From: Commensalibacter melissae
GTDB taxonomy: Bacteria; Pseudomonadota; Alphaproteobacteria; Acetobacterales; Acetobacteraceae
Length of the DNA: 64,000 bases
Direction: 5' to 3'
Assembly: GCF_009734185.1 (NCBI RefSeq)
Contig: NZ_CP046393.1
Span: forward strand, 612,501 to 676,500
The position numbers and the translations under genes were made by a program. A model generated the notes under the pieces. The model was not told where the DNA came from. It ran no database searches and was given only the letters and a program-made list of their open reading frames with translations. Position 1 is the stretch's first letter. Each line of letters opens with the position of its first letter. Below, one piece after another: positions 60,411-64,000 of the stretch.

Positions 60411-62401
60411 GATGATTGTTCCATATTTTGCATAGAAAATTTTTTATTGTTCTTATTGGCGCAAAGATCAATAAGGGTGATGATACCTCCTAATATCATA
60501 ATGAAACCACCGATCCAGATCCAGGGTGCCAAGGGGTTGAAATGTAATCTCAGGACATAGACGCTAGCTTTGTCATGATTGTTCCTGTTATCTCCAAGAA
60601 CAGCGTACAAATCAGCGATAAAATTGGTATGAATGGCTACATCTGTTATGACCTGTTGCTGGCGAGGAAAAAAATGTCGGGCAGGAAACATCCAGCATAT
60701 TGTTTTATTATGTCTACTGATTTTAAGAACCGCTTCCTCGGATTGATAGTTGGGTCCATTTCTTTTCTGTACAGATTCCAGGGTCCATTCATAACCCGCC
60801 AGATGCAGAGTTGTCCCAATAGGTACCTCAACAATTTTTTGTTGACTATAGGCCATTCCCACAATCCCCAATAAGGTAACAGCAACGCCAATATGAGCTA
60901 TATAGGCAGCATAAAAGGATCTAGGTAAATTTTTCATCCGGCTGATATTATTTTTGAAAGAGGTATGAAATAAAGATAATTTACCGCTGAAATCTGCGAG
61001 GGCACCCATGATTACCCAGAATGAAACCCCTGTCGCAATCGCTGGTAAGAAACGATGTAAATAAATAAAACTTACGATGACGATAATGATCGTAATAATT
61101 CCCATAATGGATAAAGGACGAAGCAAATTTTTTATTTTTGCTTTTTTAAATGCCAACCAAGGTGCAAAGGCCATAAAAAAAATTGCAATGAGGGCCGGAG
61201 GGATAAAGGTTTTGTCAAAAAAGGGTTTTCCAACGGAAATAGTTTCTCCATCAATCATTTGTAAAACAGGAGGGTAGAGGGTGCCTACCAAAATAATGGC
61301 AGCCAGGGAGCAGAATAATATATTGTTGAGAATGATTGAGCCTTCTCGAGATAGGGGCGCAAATAATGCCGTGAATAAAAGAAGTGGAGCCTGCCACGCA
61401 AACAGAACCAAAGCACCTCCACAAATAATTGTTAGTAATACAAGAATGAAAATTCCACGAGTTGGATCTGATGCAAATGCGTGTACGGAATTTAATATGC
61501 CAGAACGAACCAGAAAAGTTCCACATAATGCAAGAGAAAAAGTTATAATGGAAAGAAAAATCGTCCATGCTTTCAGGGCTTCACGTTTTTCAACGATCAA
61601 GGCTGAGTGTAATAAGGCGGTTCCCGTCAACCATGGAATTAATGCGGCATTTTCGACAGGATCCCAAAACCAGTAGCCTCCCCATCCAAGAACATAGTAG
61701 GACCACCATGATCCAATTGCTATACCAGCGGTAAGAAAAATCCATGCAGTAATAACCCAGGGTCTAATCCATCGTCCCCAGGCTGCATCAACTCGTTTTT
61801 CCATCAATGCGGCAACAGCAAAGGCGAATGGAATTGAAAAACCTACATAGCCAGTATAAAGAATTGGGGGATGAAACGCCAATCCCGGGTCCTGAAGTAG
61901 CGGGTTCATTCCTTGACCTTCCATCGGGGCAGGCCAGATTCGCAGGAAAGGATTTGATGTAATCAGGCAAAAAAGTTCAAAACCAGCTGCGCATCCGCCA
62001 AGAATGGCTATGATTTTTATTCTCAATGAAAATGGAAGATGATGACTGAAACTTGAAAAAAGAACCCCGAAAAAGGAAAGTATAAATGCCCACAAGAGAA
62101 TTGAACCTTCGTGATTTCCCCATATGCCTGTTACTTTATAAAGAATGGGTTTGTCACTTGCACTATTCTGTAAGATATTTTGCACAGAAAAGTCATTATT
62201 CAATGCTGCTGTAACCAAACAAATAAATGTTATCAACAGAGTGAAAAACTGTCCCCATGCCAGGGGGGACGCTAGATTCATTAAATGAAAATTATATTTT
62301 TTGTTTCCTAGTAATGGCAGAACAAATTGAGCCCCCGCCAAACAGCAGGCAAGTGCCAATGCAAAATGACCAAGTTCGGGACTTAGAAGAATTGAAAACA
62401 T
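60407..62401 (-). CDS. ccmF: Cytochrome c heme lyase subunit CcmF
   Basis: A 664-residue polytopic membrane protein, the heme-ligation core of system I. The tryptophan-rich WWD signature is present as WGGYWFWDPVENAALIPWL, and conserved histidine regions flank it (GNHEGSILLW before, LLHSALIVEKRE after). About fourteen hydrophobic helices can be counted, with a periplasmic domain near the C-terminus (LAGYEWTLESV). It receives heme from CcmE and attaches it to apocytochrome with CcmH and CcmI. It lies 15 bp after ccmE and overlaps ccmG by 4 bases. Confidence 0.97.
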   Translation of the reverse strand: MFSILLSPELGHFALALACCLAGAQFVLPLLGNKKYNFHLMNLASPLAWGQFFTLLITFICLVTAALNNDFSVQNILQNSASDKPILYKVTGIWGNHEGSILLWAFILSFFGVLFSSFSHHLPFSLRIKIIAILGGCAAGFELFCLITSNPFLRIWPAPMEGQGMNPLLQDPGLAFHPPILYTGYVGFSIPFAFAVAALMEKRVDAAWGRWIRPWVITAWIFLTAGIAIGSWWSYYVLGWGGYWFWDPVENAALIPWLTGTALLHSALIVEKREALKAWTIFLSIITFSLALCGTFLVRSGILNSVHAFASDPTRGIFILVLLTIICGGALVLFAWQAPLLLFTALFAPLSREGSIILNNILFCSLAAIILVGTLYPPVLQMIDGETISVGKPFFDKTFIPPALIAIFFMAFAPWLAFKKAKIKNLLRPLSIMGIITIIIVIVSFIYLHRFLPAIATGVSFWVIMGALADFSGKLSLFHTSFKNNISRMKNLPRSFYAAYIAHIGVAVTLLGIVGMAYSQQKIVEVPIGTTLHLAGYEWTLESVQKRNGPNYQSEEAVLKISRHNKTICWMFPARHFFPRQQQVITDVAIHTNFIADLYAVLGDNRNNHDKASVYVLRLHFNPLAPWIWIGGFIMILGGIITLIDLCANKNNKKFSMQNMEQSS

Positions 62402-62416
62402 TTGTCATTCCATTGC

Positions 62417-62911
62417 TTATTGGGGTTTTATCATGTGGTTCCAGCTGTCTGGATCGGGTGGTGGACCAAAACGCGGATCCCACTTGCCATTTTTGCGCAA
62501 AGCGTCGGCGATTTCTTTAGGCATGTAAGTTTCATCATGTTTGGCCAATACTTCAGTGGCGATGAATATTCCTTGAGGATTTAAGTAACCAATGGCAATA
62601 ACGCTTTGTCCCTCTCGAAATAGATCAGGTAAAATGCCTCTATATTTTACATGAATGGCAGCTTTTCCATCTGTAATATCAAATATAGCGATTGGTGTGT
62701 GATGGTCATTCTGATGATGAAGGGAGTTGGCTACAACCATTCCTCCCAATCGTATTGTGGTAGAATTAGATATAGATTGGTTTATGAGTTGGGAAGGAAC
62801 TTTGAAATAGACCAAATTACTTGAAAAAGCTGATAAAATCAATGTGATTGCAATCGCGAAGCCCATCATGCAAGTTAGGATTATCCATAGACGTTGAGTT
62901 TTACGTTTCAT
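62417..62911 (-). CDS. ccmE: Heme chaperone CcmE
   Basis: A 164-residue membrane-anchored periplasmic heme chaperone. After a basic start and one membrane helix (WIILTCMMGFAIAITLIL) comes an OB fold with RLGGMVVAN and VKYRGILPDLFREGQ, then the heme-binding block EVLAKHDETYMP, where the His binds heme covalently and the Tyr assists. It carries heme from CcmC to CcmF. Its start lies inside the end of ccmD (11-base overlap), confirming tight coupling. Confidence 0.96.
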   Translation of the reverse strand: MKRKTQRLWIILTCMMGFAIAITLILSAFSSNLVYFKVPSQLINQSISNSTTIRLGGMVVANSLHHQNDHHTPIAIFDITDGKAAIHVKYRGILPDLFREGQSVIAIGYLNPQGIFIATEVLAKHDETYMPKEIADALRKNGKWDPRFGPPPDPDSWNHMIKPQ

Positions 62912-63047
62912 GATTAAGTTTTTTCATAATGTCCAGTTTATTTTTTGCCTGGTGAAACCGTCTATAAGTGGTAAGCCATAAAGCCAAAACAGTTAACAGG
63001 GTAATTCCATAAGCGGAAATCAAGTAGGGGAGATGCGACATGATCAT
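62901..63047 (-). CDS. ccmD: Heme exporter subunit CcmD (small)
   Basis: A short gene of about 48 codons. The protein (MIMSHLPYLISAYGITLL, then VLALWLTTYRRF and a Lys-rich tail) has one membrane helix, the PYLISAYGIT-type CcmD opening and a basic cytoplasmic end. CcmD helps release holo-CcmE from CcmC and the ABC exporter. The ATG at 63047 overlaps the ccmC stop as ATGA; an ATG two codons later (63041) is also possible. Its 3' end overlaps the ccmE start by 11 bases. Its position between ccmC and ccmE supports the call. Confidence 0.9.
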   Translation of the reverse strand: MIMSHLPYLISAYGITLLTVLALWLTTYRRFHQAKNKLDIMKKLNHET

Positions 63048-63823
63048 TGCATTGACAAAGATTGTGAATTGATAAGTAGGCGATGGATCTGGTTTTCAAG
63101 AATGGCGGTTCGAATTCGTGTAAATAGTATACCTATAAATCCAAGGGAAAAACCTAGCGAACAGAAAATCAATGGGGTAGCAATGGAAAGAGTGATTGAA
63201 GAGGCATGGGTTAAGCTGAATGTATTTGGCTGATGTAATGTGTTCCACCATTGAACACTGAATTTGATTATAGGGAGATCAAAAACGCCTGCAAGGGCAA
63301 GAATGGAAGCTGCCTTATAACCCTTTTGAGGTTCATCAAAGGCATGACATAAAGTGATATGTCCTAAATAGAGAAAAAACAATATCAGAACTGATGTTAA
63401 TCGTGCATCCCAAACCCACCAAGTGCCCCACATGGGTTTTCCCCAAATGGACCCCGTTATTAAACATAGGGCAGTTACAATAGCTCCAACAGGTCCAATT
63501 TCTTTGGCCGCTAGATCGGCTAAGGGATGTTTCCAGACTAGGGATGAAAAACCGCAAAAAGCAAGTAAAATATAACCGGCACTGGCAAGCATGGCCATGG
63601 GAACATGAATATACATAATTCTTACGCTATCCCCTTGCTGCCAATCTGCTGGGGAGATAAAAAGGCCCCATATTATTCCAATGACGATGAAAAGCAAAGC
63701 AAACCCGTTGATCCAGGGCTGCAGTTTTGTCGTAAACTGAAAAAAAATTTTCGGATTTGCCAATCGATTGATTGAAAAAAATCGATTACTTCTTGGTTTT
63801 GATAGAGTTCTTGAATCAGTCAT
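63044..63823 (-). CDS. ccmC: Heme delivery protein CcmC
   Basis: A 259-residue six-helix membrane protein that loads heme onto CcmE. The WWD motif is WGTWWVWDARLTSVL, flanked by the histidines in YIHVPMAMLAS and QWWNTLHQP. The first about 35 residues form a polar extension ahead of the first membrane helix. It is the first gene of the leftward ccm transcript in this window. The ABC-transporter genes ccmA and ccmB, often directly upstream, are absent: the DNA to the right instead holds a rightward YciI-like gene. Confidence 0.96.
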   Translation of the reverse strand: MTDSRTLSKPRSNRFFSINRLANPKIFFQFTTKLQPWINGFALLFIVIGIIWGLFISPADWQQGDSVRIMYIHVPMAMLASAGYILLAFCGFSSLVWKHPLADLAAKEIGPVGAIVTALCLITGSIWGKPMWGTWWVWDARLTSVLILFFLYLGHITLCHAFDEPQKGYKAASILALAGVFDLPIIKFSVQWWNTLHQPNTFSLTHASSITLSIATPLIFCSLGFSLGFIGILFTRIRTAILENQIHRLLINSQSLSMQ

Positions 63824-63950
63824 TGAAAAATAATCAGGGTTTATGGAAAATAAGAGGATATTTTATATTTAAAAAACTGGCAAGCTTATCCATTCTTGGT
63901 CATAATATGTTTTTTTATTTATGATTTGTAAAGTAGTGATGGGAGAACAA

Positions 63951-64000
63951 ATGTTATTTGTAATAATGTGTAATGACAAACCTTCGTCTCTAGAAATGAG
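63951..64000 (+). CDS. YciI-like protein, N-terminal part (cut by window edge)
   Basis: The first 16 codons of a rightward gene that runs off the window. The visible MLFVIMCNDKPSSLEMR resembles the opening of YciI-family proteins (small dimeric proteins with a ferredoxin-like fold, function mostly unknown). A GGGAGAACA ribosome-site-like stretch lies just upstream of ATG 63951. Divergent from ccmC. Only a short piece is seen, so the call is tentative. Confidence 0.6.
   Translation, partial: MLFVIMCNDKPSSLEM

Noticed and set aside
1-64000. CRISPR arrays, rRNA genes, replication origin.
   Set aside because: No regularly spaced short repeats, no rRNA signature and no DnaA-box cluster were noticed on reading.

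Overview
The window is AT-rich bacterial chromosome from an alphaproteobacterium, most likely a small-genome member of the Acetobacteraceae (Commensalibacter-like insect or gut associates fit best; this is inference from gene content and base composition, not a database match). Supporting signs are the ffs-dnaX-ybaB-recR block, the aroA-cmk-rpsA block, a TIGR02300 'FYDLN' zinc-ribbon protein, a system I cytochrome c maturation cluster, and a fused DhaK-DhaL dihydroxyacetone kinase. TGA is a normal stop codon in conserved genes here (grxB, map), so in-frame TGA codons elsewhere are read as mutations.

Layout. 1-1.4 kb: 5' end of a Trm112-like gene, a CnoX/YbbN thioredoxin-TPR co-chaperone and tRNA-Gly(GCC). 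2-10.4 kb: accessory and envelope-facing genes, namely a secreted nuclease, a frameshifted LysE exporter, glycerol dehydrogenase, two paralogous secreted cysteine proteins, periplasmic asparaginase, an orphan tail-fibre-like protein, ecotin and glutaredoxin 2. 10.4-22.4 kb: siroheme synthase, PitA phosphate transporter, AlgH-like protein, a YdfG-type reductase, PPK2 polyphosphate kinase, a DUF3465-like protein, ClpA and ClpS, a D,D-carboxypeptidase and methionine aminopeptidase. 22.4-28 kb: dihydroxyacetone kinase, a nonsense-mutated sugar-transferase/discoidin gene and gamma-glutamyltranspeptidase. 28-37.3 kb: housekeeping core (SRP RNA, dnaX, ybaB, recR, a pteridine-reductase-like SDR with folB, TIGR02300, aroA, cmk, rpsA). 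37.5-47 kb: a three-gene glycosyltransferase locus with very large modular proteins. 47-56 kb: two DUF805 membrane proteins, a KAP-family NTPase gene split at a T9 tract, and an M16 peptidase whose 3' end is duplicated as a 701-bp direct repeat around a glycosyltransferase-like gene. 56-59 kb: divergent bfr/bfd with a Fur-box-like site, a small membrane protein and a decayed AbiJ/HEPN-like gene. 58.6-64 kb: ccmCDEFGHI read leftwards, and the start of a YciI-like gene.

How the genes fit together. GldA and dihydroxyacetone kinase form a route from glycerol to dihydroxyacetone phosphate. PitA and PPK2 handle phosphate and polyphosphate. Bfr and Bfd store and release iron under a probable iron-responsive switch. 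The Ccm proteins attach heme to periplasmic c-type cytochromes. Ecotin, nuclease, asparaginase and gamma-glutamyltranspeptidase are all predicted to be exported and suit life among host-derived macromolecules. The glycosyltransferase locus probably builds or decorates a surface glycan.

A theme is ongoing gene decay in accessory genes: at least five loci (lysE, the discoidin gene, the KAP NTPase, the M16 fragment and the AbiJ-like gene) carry frameshifts, stops or truncation, while every core gene looks intact. The least-described parts are the triplicated 'FDxxWY' modules fused to glycosyltransferases, the paired secreted cysteine proteins and the orphan tail-fibre-like protein.
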